From Cepaea nemoralis (Eukaryota > Mollusca > Gastropoda > Stylommatophora > Helicidae): a stretch of DNA of 64,000 nucleotides. Within the stretch, counting starts at the first letter, position 1. Each line of letters starts with the position of its first letter. Both the position numbers and the translations under genes were made by a program. Location: assembly GCA_014155875.1 (NCBI GenBank), contig JACEFZ010028301.1:1-64000 (forward strand). The letters are read 5' to 3'. Positions 9,969 through 21,724 of this stretch are shown one piece after another. The notes beneath the pieces are model-generated. The model ran no database searches. It had not been told where the DNA came from and was given only the letters and a program-made list of their open reading frames with translations.

Positions 9969-11284
9969 TAGTTTACTAAACATGATGCTGTTTTTAAGTC
10001 AGTTTTATTTGATGTTCAGTCCATGTAGAATGCTAATACTTTTTTCTTCTTCGTCCATGATATTCTATGAAATTTCTGTCACATTTCAGCTCAAAAGCCC
10101 ACATTGTCTTCTTCAGTGATTGTGAAGTGGCTTATGAATAACACCCCTATGTTGCTGCAAGAAAGATGCATGTTTTCAAAATGTCACTTTAATTTGTTTG
10201 CTTGTGTTGTGCCAAATACTCTTAATATTGTTTCACAGTAAACAGCAACAATATATAATGTGAGAGATCAGTCCTGCAACAAACATGAAGAAGCCCTCAT
10301 GTTTTAAGAGTTAGTGTTTGGATGTGATTTGTCCATTGTTAGTAAAAATGAGCACACAGTACTAAAACAAATCTATGTTGTTTGCAACAGTGTTAGTTGT
10401 GTGTGAATGTTAGAGAGCTTCTAGTCATTTTATATTCAAATTCTTGTTTACGGTAAATAATGTGAATTTTAAAAAAACTTGTTGATAGTGCAAATTGGCT
10501 CAGGCAGTAACATGTGTAACATTGGGTAGATGTGTTGTGTACATGGCTGGTGCTTCCATAAGATCAAATAAACAGCCACCATTGGTGCAGACATCAGAGG
10601 AGATACCAAGCAGTGGCCTTAAAGATCTGCGGTAATGATCTTTAAATGATCTTAACCACATTATGGGTAAGAAAAAGTTGTCTCAAACTGTCTTCACTAA
10701 CCAGAGACATGGAGAACAGCTAAAGTATTTACTAATAAACTACAAAGTCTGCAGGCAAACTGCTGCGGTTCATCATATTTTTATTTGTGTGCTCGCTTGC
10801 TGTGAACTCAAGCGCAGTCCACACACGTGCTGTTATTTCTAGTGCGCAGGATTGAGATTTGCATGTGGATTAGCTTTCCTTATTACCAGTGTCCCTCGCC
10901 TTCTGAAGCTGGCTCATCATATAAATAGAGTTGGTATAATTGAAGAGACTGTTTACATTGTTTAATACATTTTGGATGTCTCAAGATTACATTATAAATT
11001 ACATTTCTGTCATATTGTGAGTTAGGTTCTAGAAGAAGTTTTTGATTTCAAAACGGCAACTTGTATAAATCCAATCCATATTTAAATAATACCACCGGAA
11101 ATGACCTTTTCAACCTATAATGGTGGTGATAGCGTACAACTGTTGTAATATTTATGTATTTACATTGAGATTAGTTACCAAGTTGTGTAGAGTTGCTTAT
11201 CATGCTGACCATCATTTAGTTGACAAAGAAGCTAACAGCAGCGTTCCTGCCTGCTGAAAAGGTTAGGACATTGTGTTAAGGCAT
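9969..11284. other. No gene recognised
   Basis: AT-rich, single-copy-looking sequence. I see no coding frame, known element or tandem array. Confidence 0.5.
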
Positions 11285-11380
11285 TTTTTCATCATCATCA
11301 TCATGTGCCACGGTTTAGGTGATCAAATTCCTTCACAGACTTCTGTTCTCCAGTGTTTTTAAGTTTAACCACTGATTGTC
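11285..11380 (-). pseudogene. Very short LINE 3' end (tentative)
   Basis: The minus strand reads WRTEVCEGI and ends in an ATG-repeat tail (CATCATCATCAT on plus). The LINE fragment at 48.5 kb also ends next to CATCATCATCA. Between here and 12,025 nothing else is recognised. Confidence 0.3.
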
Positions 11381-12025
11381 TTCCATGAAATTGTGTGTAT
11401 GTATTTGTTGTTTACATTGTTCTGCTTTTACTGGTATGAATTGGGGTTTCTTATGTTATGAGGCTAATAGATATGTGTGAAGAAAAAAAATAATTGTTTT
11501 TTGTAAGAAGGAAAGGGGGTAGTGGTTTTGTCAGGGATTACTTAAAATTGCACATAGATATCTCCAAAGATGTGTCAGTCTTCTCCCATAGTTCATGCAG
11601 GGTGAATCTCAGCACAGTGCACAAACTCTATAGCACTGGTGAGGATCCAAATGTGTGCATGCCAGAAATCATGCATACTATAAATATTCTGTTGTGGGTG
11701 GGTTTTATCATTTTAAAATGGTGCCTGGGGTGCGGCCTATTCAACCTGATCTTTCCGATTTCAAATTAATTCTTCTGCTTCTTTTGCCCTGTCTCCCCCA
11801 TTACAACGTACGTCCTCTGCCAACTCATGCCAGGCTGTCCTATATTAATTTCCAACTACTGAGAGATTTTTAACTTGTGCACCATGCACACTTCTTCTCC
11901 AGGTTCTGTGATTTTGTCTGAAAAGACCAAGGCAGGGCTTTTAATCTTTTTCGTATTTTGTTTAAAAACAAAAAAGTCCACACTTGAATGCAGGCCTGCG
12001 TGAATTTGTCACAGGCGTTGTATTC

Positions 12026-12497
12026 CTTGTCGGTGCTCACCAAACCCGACACCCCACATTGTGTCACAGCTTCAGATGGAGGAGTGCAATTGGGAGGGTA
12101 CAAGCCTTATCCTAGTGGGGGGAAATACAACTTAAAGACTAAATGTCATGTCATTGTAGGGCAGACCAGGCCCTAAGCCTTGGTCGGCAACTGGTCTAGG
12201 ATCGAAGCTCCGATGGGTGGATAGATTAAACATTGCTTTGCTGCAGCTTGTCTGGTTCCAGACGTATTGGTGTTAGCTTTCCTCTGGAGTAAACTAAGCA
12301 GGGTGGGAGAGGGGTCATGTTACATGGGAAACACATGGTCTCTACAATTCAGCCCAGGCTTTGTGCTATTGGGAGATATAACTCCATCCCTGGCCTTACC
12401 GCTATGGGTTGTGGTTGTTGTGCCTATTTTGATAGCACAACTTAACTATCTAACTATCATCTGTCAAGACAGCAAGGTGCCAGTGAATGTACCCCTT
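12026..12497 (+). mobile_element. Non-autonomous LINE-A derivative (copy X)
   Basis: The first 350 bp match the LINE-A 5' UTR in order: CACCAAACCCGACACCCCAC, GGGAGGGTACAAGC, GGCAACTGGTCTAGGATCGA and CAGCCCAGGCTTTGTGCTA. It then passes to the LINE-A 3' end, ATCTGTCAAGACAGCAAGG, with no endonuclease or RT between. So it is an internally deleted copy joining both LINE ends, mobilisable in principle by LINE-A proteins. Confidence 0.8.
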
Positions 12498-12636
12498 GAC
12501 CACTTCATCCGTATGGACACAAATATGTATTGATATAAAGCCACATAGAAGCTTCATATGTTGCTGCAATTCTCATGTTAATGCCCATAACAGTATCTGC
12601 TATGGGGGGTATAAAGTGATGGATCTGAACATACAC

Positions 12637-12850
12637 TAGGTCATGGGGGTGGTCTCCGTGATGAAGTTAAGTTTCTCGCCTCGCGCTCTGAAGGTCATGG
12701 GTTTGTTTTTAGACTGCATCGTTCAGACCACAAGCGCAATACTTTCTGTGGGTCATTGCTAAAGCTACAGAGTTTGTGCTTTTTTTGTGAGACAAAACCA
12801 GATGGGGTCAAACCTGGTGCAGTGAAGTCGAATCTCTCACCCTTAACCCT
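12637..12850 (+). repeat. tRNA-derived SINE, family 4
   Basis: The head GGTGGTCTCCGTGATGAAG and GGTCATGGGTTTG resembles tRNA A and B boxes. The body shares AGTTTGTGCT and GTGCARTGNAGTCGA with the copy at 14,572-14,830. Confidence 0.5.
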
Positions 12851-13099
12851 TTTATATACTAAGCAAAATGAGATGATGCCACCACCTCACTTCCATACCC
12901 TTTCTTTTATAGTAAGTTTAGACAAGACCAGTGGGTACTCATTTTATGATCAGGGCTGTGCCGTGCTATGATACAGATAGGTGGCCGCATCAGGTTGCAC
13001 CGTAAGGGGGCGGCATTTTTAAAGAAAAAAACATTTAAAGGGCGGCATTTCGAAAATGCATCATACTGAGAAAATTAACTGCACGACCCTGCGTAGGGT

Positions 13100-13290
13100 A
13101 CTCATTTTATGATGTAGGGTGACTAGCTTGTTTCCTCCCACATTTCTACCCCAGGACATTCTCTGATGCCCATGTTGCGAGGTTGAGATGACTTCAGTTG
13201 AGAAACAAAATCTTGTCACTACCGAGTATTGAACCCAGACTACACACTGCTGGCAAGGTCGTGCACTAACCAGCATACAACTACAGCCAC
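13100..13290 (-). repeat. tRNA-derived SINE head, family 6
   Basis: On the minus strand GGCTGTAGTTGTATGCTGG and TGGGTTCAATACTCGG sit at tRNA A-box to B-box spacing. There is only one copy in the window, so family boundaries are unknown. Confidence 0.45.
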
Positions 13291-13444
13291 AGTAGTAAGT
13301 CAGGGCTATATAAAGGATCCCTTGTCACACCTTGAGGTGTATTATGGATATAGTGCTTGCCCCATATTTGTAGATGCATTGACATCCAATACATGATATT
13401 TTCAGTTTTACACCAGCTGCTTTTACTTCCCAGAAAATTTCCTG

Positions 13445-13706
13445 ATACTCATTTTGAGGCTTTGTTGACCTGGGAGCTTAGATTAATGAAACAATTTGAG
13501 GCTTTGTTGACCTGGGAGCTTAGATTAATGAAACTTTTTGAGGCTTTGTTGACCTGTTAGCTTAGATTAATGAAACATTTTGAGGTTTTGATTGATTGAT
13601 TGATTGATTGATCTAGGAACCATTTTGAGGCTTTGTTGACCAGAGAGCTTAAATTAATGAACCATTTTGAGGCTTTGTTGACCTGGGAGCTTAGATTAAT
13701 GAAACA
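13445..13706. repeat. 43-bp minisatellite, five to six units
   Basis: Units read TTTGAGGCTTTGTTGACCTG followed by GGAGCTTAGATTAATGAAAC. One unit is disrupted by a (GATT)n run near 13,588-13,612. An upstream stretch near 13,330-13,400 resembles a fragment of SINE family 3. Confidence 0.85.
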
Positions 13707-13729
13707 AACTGTCAACTGTCATTTACTGC

Positions 13730-13928
13730 CAATATAGTACCTTGCGGTGTATGGCAGAGCTGTCTTTGAGCCTGAGGAATTAAGACCGCCTAGCTAGTGC
13801 AGAACTGAGTTGGTTAGGATTTTCTTTTTGCCCTCAACAGAAACAAATCCCACACCTTACCAAGGGATCGAACCCGGATCTCCCGAAGGAGAGTCCAACA
13901 TTCTAGCCACTTGGCCAGCCGCTCCTCA
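13730..13928 (-). repeat. tRNA-derived SINE, family 7 copy 1
   Basis: The minus strand opens GGCTGGCCAAGTGGCTAGAA, a clear A box, and has CCGGGTTCGATCCC as B box. The body then matches the copy at 40,020-40,235 over its full length. Two full copies with the same ends make this a defined family. Confidence 0.75.
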
Positions 13929-14332
13929 GGCTAGTGAAACAAATCCCCAACTAAAAGAAGATTCAAACACATAGCAACTGGACAGGCAGGCAAGCTAATC
14001 ATGCTATCAGCTGTGCTGCCTTGGCTGCAACAATACTGCAGCACTGGTGTAATACAGTAGAAGCTGAGTGATATAATATTGTAGATGTCTTTATTAACCA
14101 ATAGGCTGATTGTGCATGTGTCAGTGCTTTCATTGGCTAGCATGTAATGTCTTGCAACGAGTCATATGATGATTACTTTGAATTTGATTGAGTGATTTTT
14201 ATTAATACGTTGTTTATGAGTGAGTGATATAATACATATCTCCATACAGCGTGCATTGAGTTGACCGATGTTTCACTTGTGAATTGTCATATATGTCAAT
14301 CTGTTCATCAGTATGTCTGTTTCTTTTGTTTC

Positions 14333-14364
14333 TCTCTCTCTCTCTATCTTTCTCTCCGTCTCTT

Positions 14365-14426
<62 letters not shown>
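14333..14426. repeat. (TC)n microsatellite
   Basis: Nearly pure CT dinucleotides with a few interruptions at the left edge. The preceding 14,144-14,332 is unassigned. Confidence 0.95.
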
Positions 14427-14428
<2 letters not shown>

Positions 14429-14571
14429 ACCTGATTTTGTAGCTTCCTAATAATTCTTCATGTGGAAGACAAAAGGAAACCACCACATTGTCCTCCCAAA
14501 ATTAAGTTTATTAACAAGTCCATATCTGAAATGGAGAAGTGGCATGTTTAGAAACGTCTTACAGGTGTTTA

Positions 14572-14830
14572 TACTGGCCAGGTGGTTATGTAGCCTACCT
14601 ACTCCATACTCCACGGCTGTGGTTTTGATTCCGGACATCATCACTTGGTTCATAAGTGAAATTTTCTTGGAGACTCATGGGGGTCGCTGCTGAAGGACAG
14701 GAGTTTGTGCTCTATGTGACGCTTTCAGCCGCCCGTCCTGCGGAAAGAGACCAATTCATACGGGATAAAATCCCTGTGCAATGTAGTCGATCCTGTCGCT
14801 TGTAAACATTTTGTTTATACTGAACAACCT
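14572..14830 (+). repeat. tRNA-derived SINE, family 4 copy 2
   Basis: TGGCCAGGTGGTTATGTAGC and GGTTTTGATTCCGG stand at A-box and B-box positions. The body GGAGTTTGTGCT and GTGCAATGTAGTCGATC parallels the copy at 12,637. Confidence 0.55.
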
Positions 14831-15424
14831 CACTTCAACTCTTTCTGCCTCGGCAGTTGTCACATTAAACTGTGGCGTGCGTAATAGCAAATATCAGTTG
14901 TTGGAGAAACCAGTCAGGCCACTGAAATAGCACGAGTAGTTACTTCCCAGATATTGATAAGTGCTTATAGCGTGAGCGCAGCGCACGCACACACAGCACA
15001 TATGACAGAACACACTTCTTATGTTGACACCTCTTCGCAGATCCAAGTGACTGTGTGTTCCTAGATACTATTATATATCTATAATAATATATAAATATAT
15101 ATATATATAGATAATAATATATAAGGATGCTTGAGTTTGGATCTGCGGGTGTTCTAGCAATTGGTAACATAAAGGATGATTTGCGTTTGTGCACCTATTG
15201 TGACGGATCTGAAGCTACATCTTACAACTGTGCTGACGGGGCGGAGTATCTATGGGGTTGCCCATGGTGCTGTGTAAATTCTAACAAACACCAAACAACT
15301 CATAACAGACAACATATGAAGGGTGGTTCTCTACTAACTTCTGTATTTACCATGAATGCCGTGCACTGTTTTAGACTCAGATATGATTGAGCTACCTTAT
15401 GACATAGACTTGCTTCTTGTAGCG
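14831..15424. other. No gene recognised; AT palindrome near 15,060-15,125
   Basis: A TA-rich self-complementary stretch (TATATATATAG and its mirror) sits in otherwise unassigned DNA. Frames crossing it are short and lack support. Confidence 0.5.
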
Positions 15425-15806
15425 CTGAATCTTTGGCGGCACTCTCACCAAACCGACACCCCACATTGTGCCAAAGGCTTTGGGCGGAGGACGCAATTGG
15501 AAAGGTACAAACTTTACCCTAGGGGAGGAATGCGCCTAAAGACTAAATGTCTCGGGAGGGCACTAAGCCTTGTCAGCAAATGGTCTAGGAAGGAAGCATC
15601 CACAGGCGGCCAGTTGCTTGAGCATTGCTCTGCAGCTTGTCTTGGCTAAACTAACGTATCTGTGTTCCTTTCCACTGATAACTAGCATGCCGAGAGAGGG
15701 ATCATGCTGCAGGGGCAACATATGATCTCTAAATTCACCCTGGCCTTGTGCTATGGAGAGATATAATTTCACTTTACAAGCTATCGTCTGTCAAGACGGC
15801 ACGTTT
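15425..15806 (+). mobile_element. Non-autonomous LINE-A derivative (copy Y)
   Basis: It begins in the same AGCGC..GGCGGC leader as LINE-A and continues with CCGACACCCCACATTGTGCC, AAATGGTCTAGGA and CGAGAGAGGGATCATGCTGC. It then jumps, near 15,765, from the 5' UTR straight to TATCGTCTGTCAAGACGGCA, the LINE-A 3' end. CGTCT and AGACG form a small terminal stem-loop shared with LINE-A. No coding region remains. Confidence 0.8.
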
Positions 15807-16795
15807 TAATCTATTTCCATGCAGTAATGTAGATACTGTGTAAAATTTGAATACTGAACAAATCAGTCGAAAAGCACGTGTGCGCCTCATAAGTATTACA
15901 GAAGATTATTACAAATTCATTTGAGGAAAAAGAAGACAAACAGATGTGCCCAACAAGAACAAAATGTTGAAGCAGACTGGTAATTAAAACAATAAAACTG
16001 AGGACCATAAATATGTTGGCCTTGTAAAAATACAGATGTTTGGGAAAGATTATTATGATCGGAGGTGCTCATTGATGTAGAATAACAGTAGGTCTCAAGC
16101 GTAGATGTTTCCAAAACGAGATCATGTACACAAAGCCAGGACAGCTGCTGGGGTTGAGGTCGATCGCAAATCACATGCAACATTTTAACTGATGCAGTAA
16201 CAAACAAAAAGTAATTTTAGACCAAACATGGTTCACAATCAGATGACTGAACAATTAGAATGTAAAGTTCCGTTCGCTGAGCATTGAAACTGTGGAAGAC
16301 AATATGAAACAAAACACAAATCACCATGACCCTAGTATGGTGATATGTCGTCCTTCTTCACAAATGAGAGGTCCCATGTGGCGATATATTATCCCTCAGC
16401 ACTGAATCAGTTAAGTTATGGGGGTTGGGACGGGGGGTGGATGGGTTCTGCACTGGATGATGGCAACGGGTAACGCTGCACTGCATGCAGACGATATGCG
16501 TTCTATTGCACAGGTTTGTGCGTGTTAGAGGTCGCAGTCAAGGTTACGGCAGTTGTCAACGCTTGAACTACATGCCTACAGTACTTAGAGGTCACGCCTA
16601 TGCTCTTCAGTCACGGGACTAGGTATGCACAGAATTAACGTCTATAGTATATGCATTAACTGTGTGCATGCTTAGTTCCGTGACTGAAGTGTATCTTACA
16701 TGACAACCTTTTGTGAAGTTTTGTCACATAAGCAAGGTCTTTTGTAATGTTGCTGCAAGGATTTGAACCATCACTATTACCACCACCTGCGCTTC
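15807..16795. other. No gene recognised
   Basis: Mixed-composition sequence without a supported gene or element up to the CTT array. Confidence 0.5.
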
Positions 16796-16889
16796 TTCTT
16801 CTTCTTCTTCTTCTTCTTCTTCTTCTTCTTCTTCTTCTTCTTCTTCTTCTTCTTCTTCTTCTTCTTCTTCTTCTTCTTCTTCTTCTTCC
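16796..16889. repeat. (CTT)n microsatellite, left of a SINE
   Basis: About 31 CTT units, ending where a tRNA-like head begins. The leucine and arginine runs it appears to encode are artefacts. Confidence 0.95.
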
Positions 16890-17275
16890 CAGGGGGCTGA
16901 GTGGTCTCGAGGTATGGTGTCCGCCTCGAGTGCTGGAGGTCCCGGGTTCAGGCCCCGGCGAGGACCAGGATTTATTAAAAAATTTCCCCTGGTTTCTGGG
17001 TAGTGAGATCGGACGCCCGTGTGTATTGTTGCGCACGTAAAAAATCCCTTGACAGTTGGACATCGAAAAAGAGTAGCCTAACGGCGCTGCCCAAGCAAAA
17101 TCTCGAGTTAAAAATCTACCCAAAGTATTTTCAGGATTCTCGCCGATGCAACGGAGTTCGTGCATTGAGCTGAGTTTCTCCAGACTCAGGTTTGAGTTAG
17201 GAGGAAAACGGAGCACCTATGGGTTTAACCGTGTGCCGTGATGTTGATCTATCGACTAAACTAAACTAAACTAAA
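16890..17275 (+). mobile_element. tRNA-derived SINE with a LINE-C-type 3' end
   Basis: The head GGGGGCTGAGTGGTCTCGAG and GTCCCGGGTTCAGGCCCC looks like a class-II (Leu/Ser-type) tRNA with A and B boxes. The 3' end runs GAGCACCTATGGG, GTGTGCCGTGATG and ATCTATCGACTAAACTAAAC. This parallels the LINE-C end (GAGCACTTATGGACTG, ATGTGCCGTGAGGATG, TCTTTCGACTAACTAAC). It is therefore a SINE that uses LINE-C-like machinery. It lies between two arrays of the same triplet. Confidence 0.85.
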
Positions 17276-17448
17276 ATTTCTTCTTCTTCTTCTTCTTCTT
17301 CTTCTTCTTCTTCTTCTTCTTCTTCTTCTTCTTCTTCTTCTTCTTCTTCTTCTTCTTCTTCTTCTTCTTCTTCTTCTTCTTCTTCTTCTTCTTCTGCTGC
17401 TGCTGCTGCTGCTGCTCCTCCTCCTCCTCCTCCTCTTCCTCCTCCTCC
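17276..17448. repeat. (TTC)n-(TGC)n-(CTC)n compound microsatellite
   Basis: Roughly 40 TTC units pass into about seven TGC and ten CTC units. With the array at 16,796 it brackets the SINE, as expected if the SINE inserted into one triplet array. Confidence 0.95.
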
Positions 17449-17816
17449 AAAGTAGGATAGGTATATTTAAAAATGGGAATATCAAAATGTTGATATGTAA
17501 CAAGTATGGTATCAGATAACGCGGACATTGAAGAGATCACGGGGACACTTGAGTAAGGAGTAATACACGGAAATGGGGAGTTATTCACCAATGTTTACGA
17601 AGTGAATCAATATGTAATAGGAGGACATGTGTACCTAAATACAGGAATGCACACAACAACGTGGATTTGATCAAACCACAATAGAGAAAATCACGTTCAC
17701 CATACTTTATATATCGATGAGGAACTGTGATCCCATAGAAAATCATTAACTTAATTTAATAACATATAGAGACACGAGGTGCAGAATTGTCCACCAGAGA
17801 AAACTAACAAAGAGTT

Positions 17817-17895
17817 TGTTGCATGTCCTTTACAGGACATAGCAGTCAACCCCAGCATGTGATCGTGATTCCTGGGCAAGTTAGCGTTCAGTAAA
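17817..17895 (-). repeat. SINE-core fragment (3' part)
   Basis: GCATGTCCTTTACAGGACAT, GCAGTCAACCCCAGCAT and TTCCTGGGCAAGTTAGCG match the complement of the SINE-core 3' half. The flanks 17,449-17,816 and 17,896-18,403 hold nothing I recognise. Confidence 0.7.
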
Positions 17896-18416
17896 CAAAA
17901 AACTGTCATCCATCCATCATGTACCATGCCAATAAGCGTGGGCGGTCATGTTTTGCCATCTGAAACTGACAAGGGCATTTGAAATAAGAACAGGGATGAG
18001 ACTTTTTCCACCTTTATTTTTCTTACTGATTAAATAGACTGGATTATGAAGACAACAATAAATATAATCTGACATGGACTTCAATAGACTCTTCTGAAGA
18101 AAGAAAAAGCGGTTTTATGATTTGGACGTCACTGACGATATTGCCTTTCTGCCCCACACTTGAAATCAGATGCAATATAAAATATAAACACTTGATGGGA
18201 AGTCGCAAGAAATGGTTTCGAATTCATTGGGAAAAGACACACATACTTAGGATAAATCCAGCAAATGATAACTAAACCTTCCCAGCGAAGCCTCGCCTCA
18301 AGAGATGCAATCTACACCTATTTAGACAGCAGTGTATGCGAAACATATTCGTCTTCTTTCGTTCGCTTGAAATGTGTCTATAACTGCAATGTTGTGTCTT
18401 GTATGAATTTAACTGC

Positions 18417-19637
18417 TAGTTAGTTAGTTAGCTAGTTAGTCGATAGATCATCCTCATTGCACATCGAACCATTCAGTCCATAAGTGCTCGGAACCCCTCC
18501 TCAGCAAATCCCGCAGCGTGTAGCGGCTAACGACACCAGTTCTGTGTTGGTTTATCAATCTTCTTTGGCTTCCTGCTTAGTTTTCTTGTTTGGCCACCCC
18601 TATTTTAATTTGATGTTCTCGCAGTCAGGCCATGGTTGTAGATTCACAGTCATCACTTGGTTCACGCAAAAGTCTTACTTCTCGTAGAGCATTCAGAATG
18701 TCAGCCTGGTCCATGGTGCGTCCGCCCTGCACCGTAGCCTCACCTGCGAGCTTGTCAGCCAGCTCATTTCCTTGTACTCCCGCATGCCCTGGCACGAAGA
18801 TGAAACTAATCTTTGCCAGCCGAGACCGCTCCAGAGACAGCAACCATTCTCTTCGGATCCACCCCACCTCTATCCTCTTGATCATGTTCATTGTGTCGCT
18901 AAGGAAACATGCCCTAGTGAATATCTGTGTCGCGAGTCATGTTATTGCTTTACTTACTGCCATAACCAGAGTCCTCCTTCACAATTCTCCCTCCGGCTCG
19001 AGCCGTAAAGGCCCATGAGCTTCTCACATGTCGGACGACCGACCCATCTGTGTAGATGACAGCATCACCGTCTAGCGAATTCTCGAAAATCAACGCTTGT
19101 ACTTCAGCCTCCACAGCTGCTGGGTTTTCTTGTCTGCATTTTCTATCAAGTTGCATGCAAACTGAAAAGGATGTGCAGAAATCTGTTTGCACTTGTACCC
19201 ACTCCTCGCCAGGTTCTAATTCCTCAAGAAAACACACCTGTTGAAGAATGTCTTCGGCTTGACCCACCCACGACCGTCCTCTTTTCAACCTGCTGCCCTT
19301 CACCTTCATAATTTCACTATGCAGTGGATGTTGTGTGTTTCCGTTAATTCTGAGGTAGGCGCGTGCTCTGCAAACTTGTATTCTGTCTTCAATGGTTGGA
19401 AAATCAAGAAGGTAGCGCATCGCCCTGCATGTTGTATCTCTTGTACATCCAAGAATAATGCGCATAGCTTTATTCTGTATCCTTTCCATCCTATCTATCT
19501 GCTTACGACTGAGAGTCAGGATTGCCATTGCAAACTCAAAAACAGACATGACCAGCCCCTCGTACAGAAGACCTAGATGGCGCTGCTCACAGTTTGCTGC
19601 CGCCATCACCCGCATCGCAGCAAAACCCCGCTTGGCT
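18417..19637 (-). mobile_element. LINE-C copy 2, 5'-truncated, 13-bp duplication
   Basis: The minus strand matches LINE-C from AMRVMAAANCEQRH through the RNase H YTDGSV and PGHAGVQGNELADKLAG motifs to a (CTAA)n tail at 18,417-18,435. TGAATTTAACTGC stands at both 18,404-18,416 and 19,638-19,650, giving exact borders. About 75 bp are missing after VKEDSG, removing the second acidic RNase H residue (E in MEVMAV). A frameshift separates the two remaining frames. It is a dead but fairly young insertion. Confidence 0.92.
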
Positions 19638-19727
19638 TGAATTTAACTGCGCTTTTTAGCTCATTCAGTGGTTAACAGAGTTTATGTGCAAAACATATGA
19701 GTGGGCCTTTTACTTTTGAAAAAAAAA

Positions 19728-19835
<108 letters not shown>

Positions 19836-21058
19836 TGCTGTGGGTATGTGAAGTGTTGTTAAGGACAAGCACAGTTTGTCAGCCTGAGCGGACAGAGGAA
19901 TATATGGTCAGACTTTTCTTTACCCAGCCAACGTCGAACGGATCTGTGATAAAAAAAAAGAGGTTAGAGTAAGAACTGTCTGAGACACGTATTTGTATAA
20001 TGTAAAATATGGATGACGAACTACCACCGACTGTGTCAAGCAACACACAACATGTGATGATCATGCCTTTCCGGCAACAATCTGTGTTATTATATTATTT
20101 TACACTTAGTGTGAACATAATAAAGAAGTCTGGCTAGATAAGTTTAACTAATATCACAGCTTATGTATTATACAGGGTTTATATACTTTGAAATTAATAC
20201 TCCTTTTTTATAACGTGGTTGTTATCAGCTTTGCGGCTGAAACAGCTTCATAGCAACAGCCTAGGACAGACAGCGTTGAGTGTAACAATAACGACCTTAA
20301 GCCATAAGTAATATTAATACCTAACACGTTATGTCAACAGTGCTTGAGAACATATTACGTGATTCCCGTCGCCGCACGTTTGACACAACGTTCATGTCAG
20401 GCACACGCGCTGGTCCCATGCATCGAACGTCGAATATCATTGATCATATGTATGCCAACTGTGGCATGTTTAAATACAATGTCAAACCACCAGGTATTGA
20501 ATTTTGTTATTGATCCTGTTTCCCCTCTAATCCGAGTGGACTTACCGAACCATGTATTGTAATTCATTTCTCTAAGCAATCACAGCCTCTAGAACAAGGG
20601 TTCTAAAACTGTTTCGCGTTGCCTCGCCTCACTATGTGAGCTACGGAAGCACAGTATGACAGGCGGTTGGCATGGGCGATTGGTTATTTGTGAATCCTAG
20701 TAAGGGTGATCTCATGTCTCATCTTATGTCTGATGAATTTACCCTGTTTGGACTCAGTCACCTTCAATTTAAATTCAGTGCCGAAGGTTAACATATCGCC
20801 AAATATGACCGCCCATTTGGACAGGACGATATATCGCCATACTAGGGATCGTGTTATTTGTTTTGTCTCGTTGCTTCTTCCGCTGGTTCAATGCTATAAG
20901 GGGCGTTCATATGAAATCCGCTCGTGCCGCACCGCGCGTAATTGCGTATGTTGAACATGATCATGTCATAGTCATGTGATAAGTACTGACTAATGAATAA
21001 AAGAGCACGTGCTTATCGTCCCATGATGCATAGGTTCTGTTTCTGACCGCTGAGAAAA

Positions 21059-21288
21059 TGGCCCGGTTGATCCAAAATCCGTCCTAAGAAGCTCAAAGAG
21101 CGATGATTCAGTTTCTTTCATTTGAAGGATGTCGACCAGTGGACGTTCATCGAAGAATGCAGGCAGCGCACGGTAACAAATGTGTGTCGAAGACTACAGT
21201 AACAGACTGGGCACGAATGTTTCGGAAAGGACGTCAGTTCATGACAGATCTTCGACGGCCGGGTCAAGCGCATATTTGTGACATAATG
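21059..21288 (+). pseudogene. mariner transposase, N-terminal half
   Basis: The frame contains MIQFLSFEGCRPVDVHRR, CVSKTTVTDWARMFRKGR and LRRPGQAH. This is the N-terminal helix-turn-helix region of mariner transposases, which binds the terminal repeats, ending at the conserved PGQAH linker. The frame then leaves the family because of the insertion. No start is forced, since several in-frame codons precede the first visible methionine. Confidence 0.85.
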
Positions 21289-21633
21289 TCTCCAGACGTT
21301 CGCATCCCCAGTCCATTTACATTTCTCAATACTCAAAAGTTAAACAACGTAAGCCGTCTTGATAACCCTGGCTAAGAATAACTTAGAATATTCTAGATTA
21401 GGGGGAGGAAGATGAACGGTGGGGACCCATAATGACTTGGCTGACCCTTGGGCGAGTAACGCGGTATTTTCTAGGCTAACACTTAATTATTCCGCCAGTC
21501 GAAGATTTGATACCATCCCGATAAGATGTGTTCAAGATGCAGTGATAAAACATGCCGATTCATTCTCTAGGATATAGTTTTCTACACCTCAGGTACCACA
21601 CAATCATTTAATATGTTATGTGTAAGCCTGATG

Positions 21634-21724
<91 letters not shown>

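Noticed and set aside
16656..17591. Poly-Leu, poly-Lys, poly-Arg and poly-Glu frames
   Set aside because: Direct translation of CTT/TTC triplet arrays; no splice or start context.
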